A stretch of DNA of 64,000 nucleotides from Mesorhizobium sp. M1E.F.Ca.ET.045.02.1.1 (GTDB lineage Bacteria > Pseudomonadota > Alphaproteobacteria > Rhizobiales > Rhizobiaceae): contig NZ_CP034447.1 in the NCBI RefSeq assembly GCF_003952485.1, forward strand, positions 6,896,501-6,960,500, read 5' to 3'. The notes beneath the pieces were generated by a model that ran no database searches, had not been told where the DNA came from, and saw only the letters and a program-made list of their open reading frames with translations. Of this stretch, positions 25,995 through 36,856 are shown piece by piece; position 1 is the stretch's first letter, and each line of letters starts with the position of its first letter. Position numbers and translations under genes: made by a program.

Positions 25995-26576
25995 TCAAAG
26001 CGACGGCCTGTCGATCGGTAACCATCCGTGGATGATCCGTCGCGCGCCGATATCGTAGGCGAAATAGTTGCCGCCGCCCGCCGGTTGATCCGCTTCGCGG
26101 CTGATCTCACGTCCGGCGAGATGGAGCAGCAAGAGCGTTCCCACGCCTCCATGGCCGATGAAAGCGATGTCGTTGCCGTCATTGGTTGCGAGCGCCGCCT
26201 CGACTTCGCTCACAATACGACTTTGCGCATCGACAGCTCGCTCCCATCCGCGGATGCTTTCATGCGGGTTCGCGAAAAATCGGTCAGCGACCGCTTCGAA
26301 TTCTGTTGGGGGCAGGAAGCCGGTTGCCGACCGGTCATTCTCGTGCATGCGTTCCCTCACTTCGACGGCCACACGGAGATGTCTTGCCAAGATTTCGGCG
26401 GTTTCGATTGCCTTGCGTTCACCCGACGACACGATACGCCGGATCGATCCGACCCAGGGCTGATCGAGCATTGCCGATGCTCTCGCTCTGCCGATATCGG
26501 ACAACCCCCACTCCGGCACCGGAATGCTGGCGTCGACCTGAACCTGGGGATGCGTGATGTAGTAGGCGATCGGCAC
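25995..26576 (-). CDS. Histidine phosphatase superfamily protein
   Basis: 193 residues from the GTG at 26576, chosen because GGAGGAG lies nine bases upstream; the frame also extends to 26645. VPIAYYITHPQVQVD replaces the usual catalytic RHG with THP, but ASAMLDQPWVGSIRRIVSSGERKAIETAEIL and DIAFIGHGGVGTLLLLHL keep other phosphoglycerate-mutase-like parts including the second catalytic His. The loss of the RHG motif (Tyr-Ile-Thr-His-Pro) leaves the nucleophilic His but removes the Arg, so activity may be altered. Substrate unknown. Confidence 0.78.
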   Translation of the reverse strand: MPIAYYITHPQVQVDASIPVPEWGLSDIGRARASAMLDQPWVGSIRRIVSSGERKAIETAEILARHLRVAVEVRERMHENDRSATGFLPPTEFEAVADRFFANPHESIRGWERAVDAQSRIVSEVEAALATNDGNDIAFIGHGGVGTLLLLHLAGREISREADQPAGGGNYFAYDIGARRIIHGWLPIDRPSL

Positions 26577-26610
26577 GACGGAACTCCTCCGGTCAGAGAG
26601 ATGGCCCGCT

Positions 26611-26648
26611 AGAACGGTTCCGCGTTTCACGGAACGCAGAACCATTCT
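26611..26648. repeat. Upstream hairpin module of a composite repeat
   Basis: AGAACGGTTC and GAACCATTCT flank CGCGTTTCACGGAACGCA. It is followed by CTCTTTGTTTTGACGC and then a GCAATTCC hairpin (26665-26708). The same two-module arrangement occurs at 47712-47801. Confidence 0.5.
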
Positions 26649-26664
26649 ATCTCTTTGTTTTGAC

Positions 26665-26708
26665 GCAATTCCGGACGGAAAACCGTTTCACACTTTTCCT
26701 GGAATTGT
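26665..26708. repeat. GCAATTCC-type hairpin repeat, rnhA 3' copy
   Basis: GCAATTCCGGACGGAAAA and TTTTCCTGGAATTGT flank CCGTTTCACAC. It lies 13 bp past the rnhA stop. Confidence 0.7.
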
Positions 26709-26721
26709 TCTCTAGCGGAGA

Positions 26722-27240
26722 TCAATAGCTCTGGGTCGAGCGCCGCGCCTTGGCGACCGACGGCTGTTTTGGCTGCGAAGCAGCAACAGGTTTGACCGGC
26801 CCTTTCTTGAACGGCGCCATGCCTTGCCTCGCCAGTTCGTCGGCGCGCTCGTTTTCCGGATGGCCGGCATGGCCCTTCACCCAGTGCCAGGTGACCTTGT
26901 GGCGCCTGTTGGCCTCGTCGAGCGCCTGCCAGAGCTCGCCATTCTTGACCGGCTTCTTGTCGCCGGTCTTCCAGCCGTTCTTCTTCCAGCCATGGATCCA
27001 TTTGGAGATGCCGTCCATGACGTATTTGCTGTCGGTGTAGAGGTCGACCGCGCAGGGCTCCTTCAGCGCGTTGAGCGCCGTGATGGCGGCAAGCAGTTCC
27101 ATGCGGTTGTTGGTGGTCTCGGCCTCGCCGCCCGACAGCTCCTTGGTGACACCGTTGTAGCGCAGCACGGCGCCCCAGCCGCCAGGCCCGGGATTGCCGG
27201 AGCAGGCGCCATCGGTGAAGATCTCGACTTCCTTGTTCAT
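26722..27240 (-). CDS. rnhA: Ribonuclease HI
   Basis: 172 residues. The catalytic acidic residues are D10 in [18 protein letters not shown]48 in [13 protein letters not shown]70 in [10 protein letters not shown] and D134 with H124 in [16 protein letters not shown]. RNase HI cleaves the RNA strand of RNA/DNA hybrids. A basic tail beyond residue 145 is longer than in E. coli. Its ATG overlaps the stop of thrB by four bases (27237-27240), a common rhizobial pairing. Confidence 0.96.
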   Translation of the reverse strand: MNKEVEIFTDGACSGNPGPGGWGAVLRYNGVTKELSGGEAETTNNRMELLAAITALNALKEPCAVDLYTDSKYVMDGISKWIHGWKKNGWKTGDKKPVKNGELWQALDEANRRHKVTWHWVKGHAGHPENERADELARQGMAPFKKGPVKPVAASQPKQPSVAKARRSTQSY

Positions 27241-28199
27241 GTCAGTCCGTATTCGGATGGAGACTTGATCGCGCGGTGGAAACGCATGCGGCGGATATAT
27301 TCGGTCGGATCGCGTTTCATCACCAGGCCGCCATCGGGAACGGTCAGCCAGTCATAGAGCCTGGTCAGCATGAAGCGCAGCGCCGAGCCGCGCGCCAGCA
27401 TCGGCAGCGCCGCTTTTTCCTCCGCCTCAAGCGGCCGCACCGACTGGTAGCCGGCAAGGAGTGCGGTGCCCTTGGTGAGGTTGAAGGAGAAATCCTTTTC
27501 GAAGCACCAGGCGTTGAGGCAGGTGGCGACGTCATAGGCGTAAAGGTCGTCGCAGGCGAAATAGAAGTCGATCAGGCCGGACAGCTTCTCGCCAAGGAAG
27601 AAGACATTGTCCGGGAACAGATCGGCATGGATGATGCCTTGCGGCAGGTCTTTCGGCCAGTTGCGCTCGAAATCGAGGAAGTCGGCATCGACCTCGGCCG
27701 CCAGCCCCGGCTCGACCTCGTCGGCGCGGGCGCGCGACGCGGCCCAGAGCTTGCGCCAGCCGTCGATGGCAAGCGCGTTCGGCCGCTTCATCGGAAAATT
27801 CCGGCCGGCGAGATGGAGCGCAGCCAGCGCCTTGCCGACCTCGCCGCAATGGGCCGCCGTCGGGCGCCTGAGCGACAGGCCTTCGAGGAAGGTGATGATG
27901 ACGGCGGGGCGGCCGGCGAGCATGCCGATGACGGTGCCGTCATGCGCGGTGACCGGAAGCGGGCAGGAAATGCCCTTTCGCGCGAGATGGCCCATCAGGC
28001 CGAGGAAGAACGGCAGATCGTCCTTGTCGACGCGCTTCTCGTAGAGCGTCAGGATGTAGGAGCCGGTGGAGGCATGGACCAGGAAATTCGTATTCTCGGT
28101 GCCCTCGGCGATGCCCTTGTAGGACAGGAGCTCGCCCACCGGATAGGCTTTCAGGAAGGTGGTGAGCTCGCCTTCGTTGACGTCGGTGTAGACGGCCAT
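27237..28199 (-). CDS. thrB: Homoserine kinase (APH-fold, type II)
   Basis: 320 residues. It begins [20 protein letters not shown] with [15 protein letters not shown], the ATP-binding N-lobe. The catalytic loop is [14 protein letters not shown] and the metal loop is [18 protein letters not shown]. This is the aminoglycoside-phosphotransferase-like homoserine kinase of alphaproteobacteria. It phosphorylates homoserine for threonine synthase (thrC at 17010). It lies six bases after ispH and overlaps rnhA. Confidence 0.94.
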   Translation of the reverse strand: MAVYTDVNEGELTTFLKAYPVGELLSYKGIAEGTENTNFLVHASTGSYILTLYEKRVDKDDLPFFLGLMGHLARKGISCPLPVTAHDGTVIGMLAGRPAVIITFLEGLSLRRPTAAHCGEVGKALAALHLAGRNFPMKRPNALAIDGWRKLWAASRARADEVEPGLAAEVDADFLDFERNWPKDLPQGIIHADLFPDNVFFLGEKLSGLIDFYFACDDLYAYDVATCLNAWCFEKDFSFNLTKGTALLAGYQSVRPLEAEEKAALPMLARGSALRFMLTRLYDWLTVPDGGLVMKRDPTEYIRRMRFHRAIKSPSEYGLT

Positions 28200-28205
28200 C
28201 TGGGT

Positions 28206-29213
28206 TCACGCGGCTCCGTTGACGAAGGCCATGTCGGCCGCCGTCAGTTCGACATCGCGCAACACCCGCATCACCGGAAAATCCTCCGTTTCCGTGGCTG
28301 TAATGGCCAGATCGATGGTGACGTCGAAGCGTTGCCGGAACGCGTCGATGATCTCGTCGACGATGATTTCCGGCGCCGAAGCGCCGGCCGACAGACCGAG
28401 CGTCGAAATCCCGCCGATCTCATCCCACGGAATTTCGGAAGCCCGCTGCACGAGAAGCGACATGCGGGCGCCGGCCCGCTCCGCCACTTCGACAAGCCGC
28501 CGCGAGTTGGACGAGTTGGGAGCGCCGACGATGAGGAAAAGGTCGGCGCCGGCGGCCGTTTCCTTCACCGCTTCCTGGCGGTTGGTGGTGGCATAGCAGA
28601 TCGATTCGGCAGCAGCAGCGTGCAATTCGGGAAACCGCTGCTCAAGCGCCCGGATGATGCCGGCCGTATCCTCGACCGACAGCGTGGTCTGGGTGACGAA
28701 GCCAAGCGCCGCCGGGTCCGCCGGCACGAAGCGCGCGGCATCCGCCTCGGTCTCGATCAAGGTGACCGCGCCGTCCGGCAACTGGCCCATCGTGCCGATC
28801 ACTTCCGGGTGGCCGGCATGACCGATCAGCAGCACGTGGCGGCCGAGCCGCTGGTGGCGCATCGCCTGCTTGTGCACCTTCGACACCAGCGGACAGGTGG
28901 CGTCGAGATAGAAGAGGTCGCGCGCCTCGGCGTCGGCCGGCACCGATTTCGGCACGCCATGCGCGGAAAAGACGACGGGCGACTTCCGATGCTCGGGCGG
29001 GATCTCGGACAGTTCCTCGATGAACACCGCGCCCAGGCTTTGCAGCCCCTCGACGACATAGCGGTTGTGCACGATTTCGTGGCGGACATAGACCGGCGCG
29101 CCGTATTTCTTCAGCGCCAGCACGACGATCTGGATGGCGCGGTCGACGCCGGCGCAAAAGCCGCGCGGCTGGCAGAGCCTGATCGTCAGCGGTGGCTTTT
29201 TCTCAATCATCAA
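28206..29213 (-). CDS. ispH: 4-hydroxy-3-methylbut-2-enyl diphosphate reductase
   Basis: 335 residues. IspH carries out the last step of the MEP isoprenoid pathway using a 4Fe-4S cluster. The three cluster cysteines are visible in [29 protein letters not shown] and [43 protein letters not shown] and [12 protein letters not shown] are the substrate-binding motifs. The first MEP enzyme, dxs, is at 45771. It heads the ispH-thrB-rnhA group. Confidence 0.96.
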   Translation of the reverse strand: MMIEKKPPLTIRLCQPRGFCAGVDRAIQIVVLALKKYGAPVYVRHEIVHNRYVVEGLQSLGAVFIEELSEIPPEHRKSPVVFSAHGVPKSVPADAEARDLFYLDATCPLVSKVHKQAMRHQRLGRHVLLIGHAGHPEVIGTMGQLPDGAVTLIETEADAARFVPADPAALGFVTQTTLSVEDTAGIIRALEQRFPELHAAAAESICYATTNRQEAVKETAAGADLFLIVGAPNSSNSRRLVEVAERAGARMSLLVQRASEIPWDEIGGISTLGLSAGASAPEIIVDEIIDAFRQRFDVTIDLAITATETEDFPVMRVLRDVELTAADMAFVNGAA

Positions 29214-29286
29214 AACGAGCCGGTTCAGTCGGAAAGCTGGAGGCGAAATGAGGCGTGCACCCCTGCCCTGTCAAGAGCGGCGGCGT

Positions 29287-30042
29287 TCACCCTTCTTTCG
29301 GCGGGCGGCGAAGCCTGAGGATCAGCACGACCGCAAGGGTCGCCGCCAGGCCATACCAGGTGACGGCATACTGCAAATGATTGTTCGGCAGATCGATGAT
29401 GGTGACGCCGCCAACCGGCAGGCCGCCGGGGTTCGGCGCCTTGTCGGCATCGATGAAGAACGGTACCAGCACGGCGCCTGCCGGAAGGCCGGCGCTGGCG
29501 GCCATGACGTCGCGGTCCTTCCAGTAGAAGATGTTCTTGGCGACATCGTTGTCGGGCAGCATCTTCGAGGGTTTTTCCGGCAGCGGATTGCGGGCAAGCC
29601 CGGTCACGGTCACCGTGCCGGCGACCTCGCCCTGCCGGCGTTTGGCCGGATCCTTGAGATCGTAGGGAACGAAGCCGCGATTGACGAGCACGAAGCGGCC
29701 GTCGTCGAGCCGCAAGGGCGTGTAGACGTTGAAGCCGGTATCGCCTTCCCAGGTGGAGAAGAAATGCCGCTCGCCCTGGTGCAGGAAGGTGCCGCTCACC
29801 GTCACCGGGGTGTAGTCGACATCATGGGTGGCGGCGAATTCCTTTTCGACATCCGCCAGCGGCAGGGGTGCCGCATGGATGCGCCTGTCGATGGTCTCGA
29901 GCAGCCCTTCCTTCCAATGCAGGCGCTGGACCTGCCAGGTGCCGAGTCCTATGAGAATGGCGAATAGGACAAGGCCGAACCCAAGCAGCAACGCCTTGCG
30001 CGGCCGCGGACGGCCGGCAGTCGAGCCGGTTGCGCCGCTCAT
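29287..30042 (-). CDS. SURF1 family cytochrome oxidase assembly protein
   Basis: 251 residues with membrane helices near 14-32 (ALLLGFGLVLFAILIGLGTW) and 215-240. The SURF1 motifs GTWQVQRLHWKEGLL, VSGTFLHQGER and VLVNRGFVPYDL are present. SURF1 helps insert haem a into subunit I of aa3 oxidase. The start overlaps the DUF983 gene by four bases. It belongs to the cta gene run. Confidence 0.93.
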   Translation of the reverse strand: MSGATGSTAGRPRPRKALLLGFGLVLFAILIGLGTWQVQRLHWKEGLLETIDRRIHAAPLPLADVEKEFAATHDVDYTPVTVSGTFLHQGERHFFSTWEGDTGFNVYTPLRLDDGRFVLVNRGFVPYDLKDPAKRRQGEVAGTVTVTGLARNPLPEKPSKMLPDNDVAKNIFYWKDRDVMAASAGLPAGAVLVPFFIDADKAPNPGGLPVGGVTIIDLPNNHLQYAVTWYGLAATLAVVLILRLRRPPKEG

Positions 30043-30425
30043 TGACCGGCGTCCAGCCTGCCTTCGGAAGCCTTTTTGCTATATTGCATGGTGATCAGCA
30101 CGCCCTTGATCAGGCGCAGCGCCGTCAGGCAAAGCACCAGCGCCAGCGGGATCCACAATATGAAATGCAGCCAGAGCGGCGGGCTGAGCGTCACCTCCAT
30201 CCACAGCGCCAGGCCGACGACGATGAAGCCGATGATCAGGATGACGAACACAGCCGGACCGTCGCCGGCATCGGCGAAGGAATAGTCGAGGCCGCAATTG
30301 TGGCAGCGTTTGCCGACGGTGAGGAAGCCGGAGAACAGCTTACCCTCGCCGCAGCGCGGGCAGCGACCATGCAGGCCGGCCGAAACCGGGTCGATGGGTG
30401 GCCAGATCGCCTTGTCTTCGCTCAT
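30039..30425 (-). CDS. DUF983 membrane protein with zinc-ribbon-like N-terminus
   Basis: 128 residues from the ATG at 30425; a TTG at 30452 is possible. GRCPRCGEGKLFSGFL and KRCHNCGLDY give two C-x2-C knuckles, then two membrane helices at about 54-76 and 85-108. DUF983 genes lie beside aa3 oxidase genes in many alphaproteobacteria, but their role is not established. Its last bases overlap the SURF1 start. A hairpin repeat lies between it and ctaE. Confidence 0.87.
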   Translation of the reverse strand: MSEDKAIWPPIDPVSAGLHGRCPRCGEGKLFSGFLTVGKRCHNCGLDYSFADAGDGPAVFVILIIGFIVVGLALWMEVTLSPPLWLHFILWIPLALVLCLTALRLIKGVLITMQYSKKASEGRLDAGQ

Positions 30426-30515
30426 GTCAGCACCGTAGACCCTTTCGCTCAAAAAGATAAGGCGGCCACGTCGCCGCAGCCGCCTTCTGGAATTCGGGAA
30501 GCCTCGATCGTTGAA

Positions 30516-30560
30516 GCAATTCAGGACGGAAAACCGCTAACGCACTTTTCCTTGGATTGC
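30516..30560. repeat. GCAATTCC-type hairpin repeat, ctaE 3' copy
   Basis: GCAATTCAGGACGGAAAA and TTTTCCTTGGATTGC flank CCGCTAACGCAC. It lies between ctaE and the DUF983 gene. The arms are slightly diverged but mostly still pair. Confidence 0.65.
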
Positions 30561-30565
30561 CCAGA

Positions 30566-31447
30566 TCAGTGAGCTTCGATCAACGCCCCATTCGAAGCCC
30601 AGACATAGATGCAGCTGAACAGGAACAGCCAGACCACGTCGACGAAGTGCCAGTACCAGGCGGCCGCCTCGAAGCCGAAATGCTGCTTCGGGGTGAAGTC
30701 GCCCCGCATCGCGCGCACCAGGCAGACGAGCAGGAAGATGGTGCCGATGATGACGTGAAAGCCATGGAAGCCCGTCGCCATGAAGAAAGTGGCGCCGTAG
30801 ATCGAGTCCTTGAACGCGAAGGGCGCGTGCATGTACTCGTAGGCCTGCACCATGGTGAACAGCATGCCGAGGCCGACGGTCAGCGCCAGGCCGTTGATCA
30901 GACCCTTGCGGTCGCCGTGCAGCAGCGCGTGGTGCGCCCAGGTTACCGTCGTGCCCGACGTGAGCAGGATGATGGTATTGTAGAGCGGCAGATGGAAGGG
31001 ATCGAGGACCTCGAGGCCCTTCGGCGGCCACACTCCGCCGGTGAAGGTGGTGCGGGCATATTGCGTCGCCTCGCCGGGGAACAGGCTGGCATCGAAGAAG
31101 GCCCAGAACCAGGCGACGAAGAACATCACCTCGGAGGCGATGAACATGATCATGCCGTAGCGCAGGTGCAGCGACACGACGCGCGTGTGGTAGCCCTCAT
31201 GCGCCTCCTTGATGGTGTCCGACCACCAGGCGAACATCGTGTAGAGCACGATGATGAGGCCGATGAAGAACAGCCACGGATTGGCGATGTTGTGGCCGAA
31301 GACCGGGAAGGTGTCGGCCTTGAGATACCGCATCAGGCAGACGCCGCCGACGGCGGTCACCAGCGCGCCGATCGAGCCCAGGAAAGGCCAGGGGCTCGGA
31401 TTGACGAGATGGTAGTCGTGGTTCGGTTTTGCGTGCGCGTCTGCCAT
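30566..31447 (-). CDS. ctaE: Cytochrome c oxidase (aa3) subunit III
   Basis: 293 residues with seven predicted helices. The N-terminal [20 protein letters not shown] and later [50 protein letters not shown] and [14 protein letters not shown] are signatures of subunit III. It stabilises the aa3 oxidase and its proton uptake. The Cox11 gene is one base upstream. Confidence 0.97.
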   Translation of the reverse strand: MADAHAKPNHDYHLVNPSPWPFLGSIGALVTAVGGVCLMRYLKADTFPVFGHNIANPWLFFIGLIIVLYTMFAWWSDTIKEAHEGYHTRVVSLHLRYGMIMFIASEVMFFVAWFWAFFDASLFPGEATQYARTTFTGGVWPPKGLEVLDPFHLPLYNTIILLTSGTTVTWAHHALLHGDRKGLINGLALTVGLGMLFTMVQAYEYMHAPFAFKDSIYGATFFMATGFHGFHVIIGTIFLLVCLVRAMRGDFTPKQHFGFEAAAWYWHFVDVVWLFLFSCIYVWASNGALIEAH

Positions 31448-31448
31448 A

Positions 31449-32081
31449 TCAACCCCCGAGGCTTGCTTCGGAATCTGGAACTTTGTTGCTGCTGCCAGCG
31501 GCCGGCGCGGACGACGCGACCGGCTGTTTCTTTTCGACCGGGAACATCGTGTAGGACAAGGTGATGGTCTTCAAGTCCTTCAGTTCCGGCACGTTGACGA
31601 TGTCTGGATCGACATAGAACACGACCGGCATGTCCAGCGTCTCGCCGGGCTTCAGCGTCGTGTCGGTGAAGCAGAAGCACTCCACCTTGTTGAAATAGGC
31701 GCCGGCCATTTCCGGCTGCACGTTGAAGGAGGCGCGGCCGGTGATGGGGCGATCGAACTTGTTGGTCGCGCTGTAATGCGCCTGCGTCGTTTCGCCGATC
31801 TTGATGGTGACCTGGCGCGCGACGGGCTCGAACTGCCACGGAATGCCGTTGGTGTTGGCGTCGAAGCGGATGGCGATGTCGCGGTCAAGCACGCGGCCGG
31901 CATACTGCTTCTCGGCGCGCTGCGTCGTGCCGCCATAGCCGGTGGCCTGGCAGAACATCTTGTAAAGCGGCACCGCCGCGTAGGCCATGCCGACCATGCC
32001 GGTGAAGAAGGCAAGGCAGACCGCCACGACGATGCGGTTGCTGTTCTTCCTGCCGGGTCTGGTGATGATCTCGCCACTCAT
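31449..32081 (-). CDS. ctaG: Cytochrome c oxidase assembly protein Cox11/CtaG
   Basis: 210 residues. One membrane helix near 18-38 ([20 protein letters not shown]) is followed by a periplasmic domain with the copper motif [16 protein letters not shown] (C-F-C). It inserts copper into the CuB centre of subunit [20 protein letters not shown] is also family-typical. It lies between the small ORF and ctaE. Confidence 0.95.
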   Translation of the reverse strand: MSGEIITRPGRKNSNRIVVAVCLAFFTGMVGMAYAAVPLYKMFCQATGYGGTTQRAEKQYAGRVLDRDIAIRFDANTNGIPWQFEPVARQVTIKIGETTQAHYSATNKFDRPITGRASFNVQPEMAGAYFNKVECFCFTDTTLKPGETLDMPVVFYVDPDIVNVPELKDLKTITLSYTMFPVEKKQPVASSAPAAGSSNKVPDSEASLGG

Positions 32082-32088
32082 CGCCGCC

Positions 32089-32271
32089 TCACATCAAGTT
32101 CGTCGGCGTCAGGCCAGCAGCATGGTGGCCGAACTTCACGATGGTGGCGACGTAGAAGATGACGACGAGCGCGGCCAGCGCCACGCCGATGGCGACGGAA
32201 CGGTTGCGCCGCGCCTTCCGCTGACGCTCGGTCAAGGCGACCAGTTCGAGGTTCTTGTCGGCCACGATCAT
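32089..32271 (-). CDS. Small single-helix membrane protein of the cta cluster (CoxF-like)
   Basis: 60 residues with a basic N-terminus ([18 protein letters not shown]) and one helix ([19 protein letters not shown]). A short ORF of this type is regularly found between ctaB and ctaG in Rhizobiales. The start overlaps the ctaB stop by four bases. A structural or assembly role is inferred from position. Confidence 0.75.
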   Translation of the reverse strand: MIVADKNLELVALTERQRKARRNRSVAIGVALAALVVIFYVATIVKFGHHAAGLTPTNLM

Positions 32272-33212
32272 GCTCCCCCCAAGACGAGGGCGCGCCCGAC
32301 CACGCTGTCGACGAGATAGGCGGCGAAGATGGCGAACAGATAGAGCAGCGAATAGCCGAACAGCGCCTTGGCCGGCTTCATAGCGCGGTCATCGTCGCTC
32401 ATGCCCAGTACCTTCCAGGCATACCAGATGAAGCCCAGGCCGAGCAGGATGGAAACCGCGCCATAAGCGACGGTGGTGTAGCCGAGTCCCCAGGGCAGCA
32501 CGCCGACCGGCGCCAGGATCAGCGCATAGGCAAAGATCTGGCGGCGGGTCGAGGCATGGCCGGCGACGTTCGGCATCATCGGGATGCCCGCGCGGGCATA
32601 GTCGTCCGACTTGAACAGCGCCAGCGCCCAGAAATGCGGTGGCGTCCAGAGGAAGATGATCAGGAACAGGATCAGGCTTTCGAGGCCGACCGATCCGGTC
32701 ACAGCAGCCCAGCCGATCACCGGCGGGATGGCGCCGGCCGCGCCGCCGATGACGATGTTCTGCGGCGTCCAGCGCTTCAGCCACATCGTATAGATGACGG
32801 CATAGAAGAATATGGTGAAGGCGAGCAGCGCCGCCGACAGCCAGTTGACCAGCACGCCCAGCGTCATCACCGACAGCACGGAGAGCACGAGGCCGAAGCT
32901 CAGCGCCTCGCCGGGCGTGACGCGGCCGGCCGGCACCGGGCGGCCGGCCGTCCTGGTCATCACCGCGTCGATATCGGCGTCGTACCACATGTTGAGCGCG
33001 CCGGAGGCGCCGGCTCCAATCGCAATCGACAGGATGGCGATCACCGCCAGCAGCGGATTGATGGCGACGGGCGCCGCGACCATGCCGACAAAGGCCGTGA
33101 AGACGACCAGCGACATGACGCGCGGCTTCAGGAGGGCGAAGAAATCGCCCGCGGTCGCTTCCGACATGCGAAAGCCCGCTTCCTCCATCAATTTGTGGTC
33201 GGCAAGAGCCAT
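32268..33212 (-). CDS. ctaB: Protohaem IX farnesyltransferase (haem O synthase)
   Basis: 314 residues with about eight to nine helices. The prenyl-diphosphate/metal motif is [19 protein letters not shown] (N-x3-D-x3-D), and a second acidic region is [18 protein letters not shown]. It farnesylates haem b to haem O, the precursor of haem a for the aa3 oxidase. It lies between ctaD and the small ORF. Confidence 0.96.
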   Translation of the reverse strand: MALADHKLMEEAGFRMSEATAGDFFALLKPRVMSLVVFTAFVGMVAAPVAINPLLAVIAILSIAIGAGASGALNMWYDADIDAVMTRTAGRPVPAGRVTPGEALSFGLVLSVLSVMTLGVLVNWLSAALLAFTIFFYAVIYTMWLKRWTPQNIVIGGAAGAIPPVIGWAAVTGSVGLESLILFLIIFLWTPPHFWALALFKSDDYARAGIPMMPNVAGHASTRRQIFAYALILAPVGVLPWGLGYTTVAYGAVSILLGLGFIWYAWKVLGMSDDDRAMKPAKALFGYSLLYLFAIFAAYLVDSVVGRALVLGGA

Positions 33213-33289
33213 GCGTACCTAAAGTCCATCATTCCGTTGGCCAAGACCGCCGGCTCACCGGCGGCCTCGCATGCATCGGGAAGCTGCCT

Positions 33290-34954
<1,665 letters not shown>

Positions 34955-34977
34955 CTAAATCTTGCTAACCCGCGGCG

Positions 34978-35880
34978 TCAGTTGCCGGCGGCCGCTACCT
35001 TGTTGGTACCATCGATCTCGGCCATCAGCGCCTTGTTGGCAGCCGGCACGTCGGTCTTGGCCGTCTCCAGCCAGGTCTTGAACTGCGCGTCGGACACGAC
35101 GCGAACCGCGATCGGCATGAAGGCGTGATCCTTGCCGCAGAGCTGCGAGCACTGGCCGTAATAGAGGCCTTCCTTCTCCGCCTTGAACCAGGTCTCGTTG
35201 GTGCGGCCGGGCACGGCGTCCATCTTGATGCCGAAGGACGGCACCGCGAAGGAGTGAATGACGTCGGTGGCCGTGATCAGCACGCGGGTCGTGGTGTTGA
35301 CCGGCACCACCAGTTCGTTGTCGACGGCGAGCAGGCGCGGGTAGAGGTTGCGGTCTTCCTTGCCGGCCTTGGCGCGGTCAGCATCCTGAAGAACCGCCGA
35401 GTTGAAGGAGAAGCTCTTGTCGACCTGGTATTCGTAATCCCAGTTCCACTGGTTGCCGGTCGCCTTGACGGTGAGATTGGCTTCTTCCGGCGGCGTGTAC
35501 TGCGCGGTGAGCAACTGGAACGAGGGAATGGCGATGAGCAACAGCACGACGACCGGCCCGACAGTCCAGATCACCTCGATCAGCGTGTTGTGGCTGGTCC
35601 TCGAAGGCACAGGGTTGGCGCTCGCGCGGAACCGCAGGATGCAATAGGCCAGCAGAAACAGCACCAGAAGGGTGATCACCACGATGAAGACGAAGGTGTA
35701 GTTCCCGAACCATTCGATCTGCCGCATCATATCGGTCGCGGGCGCCTGGAAGCTGGTCTCCCATGGCTTGGGCTGATCCGCGTGGGCGGATGTGCCGGAG
35801 AGGAGCGCGCCCGCGGCCGCAGCACCTGCCAGAAACCTGGCGCCTGCCATGAATTTTCTCATCGCCCTCTCGTCTCCCAC
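34978..35880 (-). CDS. ctaC: Cytochrome c oxidase (aa3) subunit II
   Basis: 300 residues. A signal peptide (FLAGAAAAGALLSGTSAHA) is followed by two helices at about 53-78 and 95-120, then a CuA domain. The CuA ligands are in YYGQCSQLCGKDHAFMPI (C-x3-C-x3-H-x2-M), with the earlier His in TDVIHSFAVPSFG. QWNWDYEY is the aromatic electron-entry region. It is the first gene of the cta run on this strand; its promoter probably lies in 35881-36100. Confidence 0.97.
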   Translation of the reverse strand: MGDERAMRKFMAGARFLAGAAAAGALLSGTSAHADQPKPWETSFQAPATDMMRQIEWFGNYTFVFIVVITLLVLFLLAYCILRFRASANPVPSRTSHNTLIEVIWTVGPVVVLLLIAIPSFQLLTAQYTPPEEANLTVKATGNQWNWDYEYQVDKSFSFNSAVLQDADRAKAGKEDRNLYPRLLAVDNELVVPVNTTTRVLITATDVIHSFAVPSFGIKMDAVPGRTNETWFKAEKEGLYYGQCSQLCGKDHAFMPIAVRVVSDAQFKTWLETAKTDVPAANKALMAEIDGTNKVAAAGN

Positions 35881-36189
35881 TTCCTGCGATTGGATCGCAC
35901 CAATAACGAACGACGCCGGGATTGGGAATCCCGGTCTGTCCTAAGGTGGTTCAAACCATACTCTATTTCCCTCCGCAAGGAAGGAGCGGGCGAAACCGTG
36001 CGGCATTTTTGCGCGCAACCCGAGGGGCATCCTCGGCCATCGCCGCGCCGCGCGCCGGACGGTCGCAATTCGGGCGAATTTGCTCTGGAAAAGCGCGTAA
36101 TTGCCGGTATCGGGACGGGCCGGCGACGGTCTCGTCCTTTACTTGGCCTTGGCGCGGCTTAAAGTGCCGTGATTCGCAATGGAGCCGTC
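35881..36189. promoter_or_regulatory. Intergenic region between divergent ctaC and ialB-like genes
   Basis: A perfect 8-bp stem CCGGGATT-GGG-AATCCCGG is at 35916-35934, within the 5' leader of ctaC. The promoters of both genes must lie in this 309-bp stretch, but I cannot place them from consensus. No small ORF here looks real. Confidence 0.4.
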
Positions 36190-36732
36190 ATGACTTCCTG
36201 GCTTTCGAGACCCCTGACGAAGGTCGTCTTCCTTGCCGCCTTGCTTGGCGCCAGCCTGACCGGCGCGGCCAACGCCGCGGCACCTCAGACCGCCGCGCCG
36301 CCGAGCGGCACGGTCAAGTCGACGCATGGCGCGTGGTCAATCATTTGCGACACGCCGGCCGGCGCGACTTCCGAGCAATGCGTGATGATGCAGAACGTCG
36401 TCGCCGAGGACCGTCCGGAAATGGGGCTTTCGGTGGTCGTGCTGCGCACGGCTGACAACAAGGCCGAGATTCTGCGGGTGCTGGCGCCACTCGGCGTGCT
36501 CTTGCCTAACGGGCTTGGCCTCAATGTCGACGGCAAGGATATCGGCCGCGCCTATTTCGTGCGCTGCTTCCAGGACGGCTGCTATGCCGAGGTGATCCTG
36601 GAGAAGCCGCTGCTCGACACGCTGAAGACCGGCACGTCGGCCACCTTCATCGTCTTCCAGACGCCCGAGGAAGGCATCGGCATTCCGGTCGATCTCAAGG
36701 GGTTCGCCGAAGGCTTCGCCGCCCTGCCCTGA
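36190..36732 (+). CDS. Invasion-associated locus B (IalB) family protein
   Basis: 180 residues from the ATG at 36190, with GGAG five bases upstream. A signal peptide (KVVFLAALLGASLTGAANA) ends near residue 28. The mature domain (TKSTHGAWSIICDTP-like: VKSTHGAWSIICDTPAG, QNVVAEDRPEMGLSVVVL, GRAYFVRCFQDGCYAEV) carries the paired cysteines of the IalB family. Bartonella IalB aids red-cell invasion; in free-living Rhizobiales the role is unknown. It is likely periplasmic. Confidence 0.9.
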   Translation: MTSWLSRPLTKVVFLAALLGASLTGAANAAAPQTAAPPSGTVKSTHGAWSIICDTPAGATSEQCVMMQNVVAEDRPEMGLSVVVLRTADNKAEILRVLAPLGVLLPNGLGLNVDGKDIGRAYFVRCFQDGCYAEVILEKPLLDTLKTGTSATFIVFQTPEEGIGIPVDLKGFAEGFAALP

Positions 36733-36856
36733 GCCGTGGCGGCGGTTGCCCGCGACCCGCGGCGATGACGATCCCGTGTGAACGCCGCCGATTGTCTTGA
36801 CCTGTCTTCGCCCCTACATCGGGGAGATGACGAAACCGCCAGCGGACAGCCCTGCC

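Noticed and set aside
27276..29318. 680-codon plus-strand frame opposite thrB and ispH
   Set aside because: Shadow of two well-supported genes; composition is Arg/Gly/His-rich and unlike a protein family.
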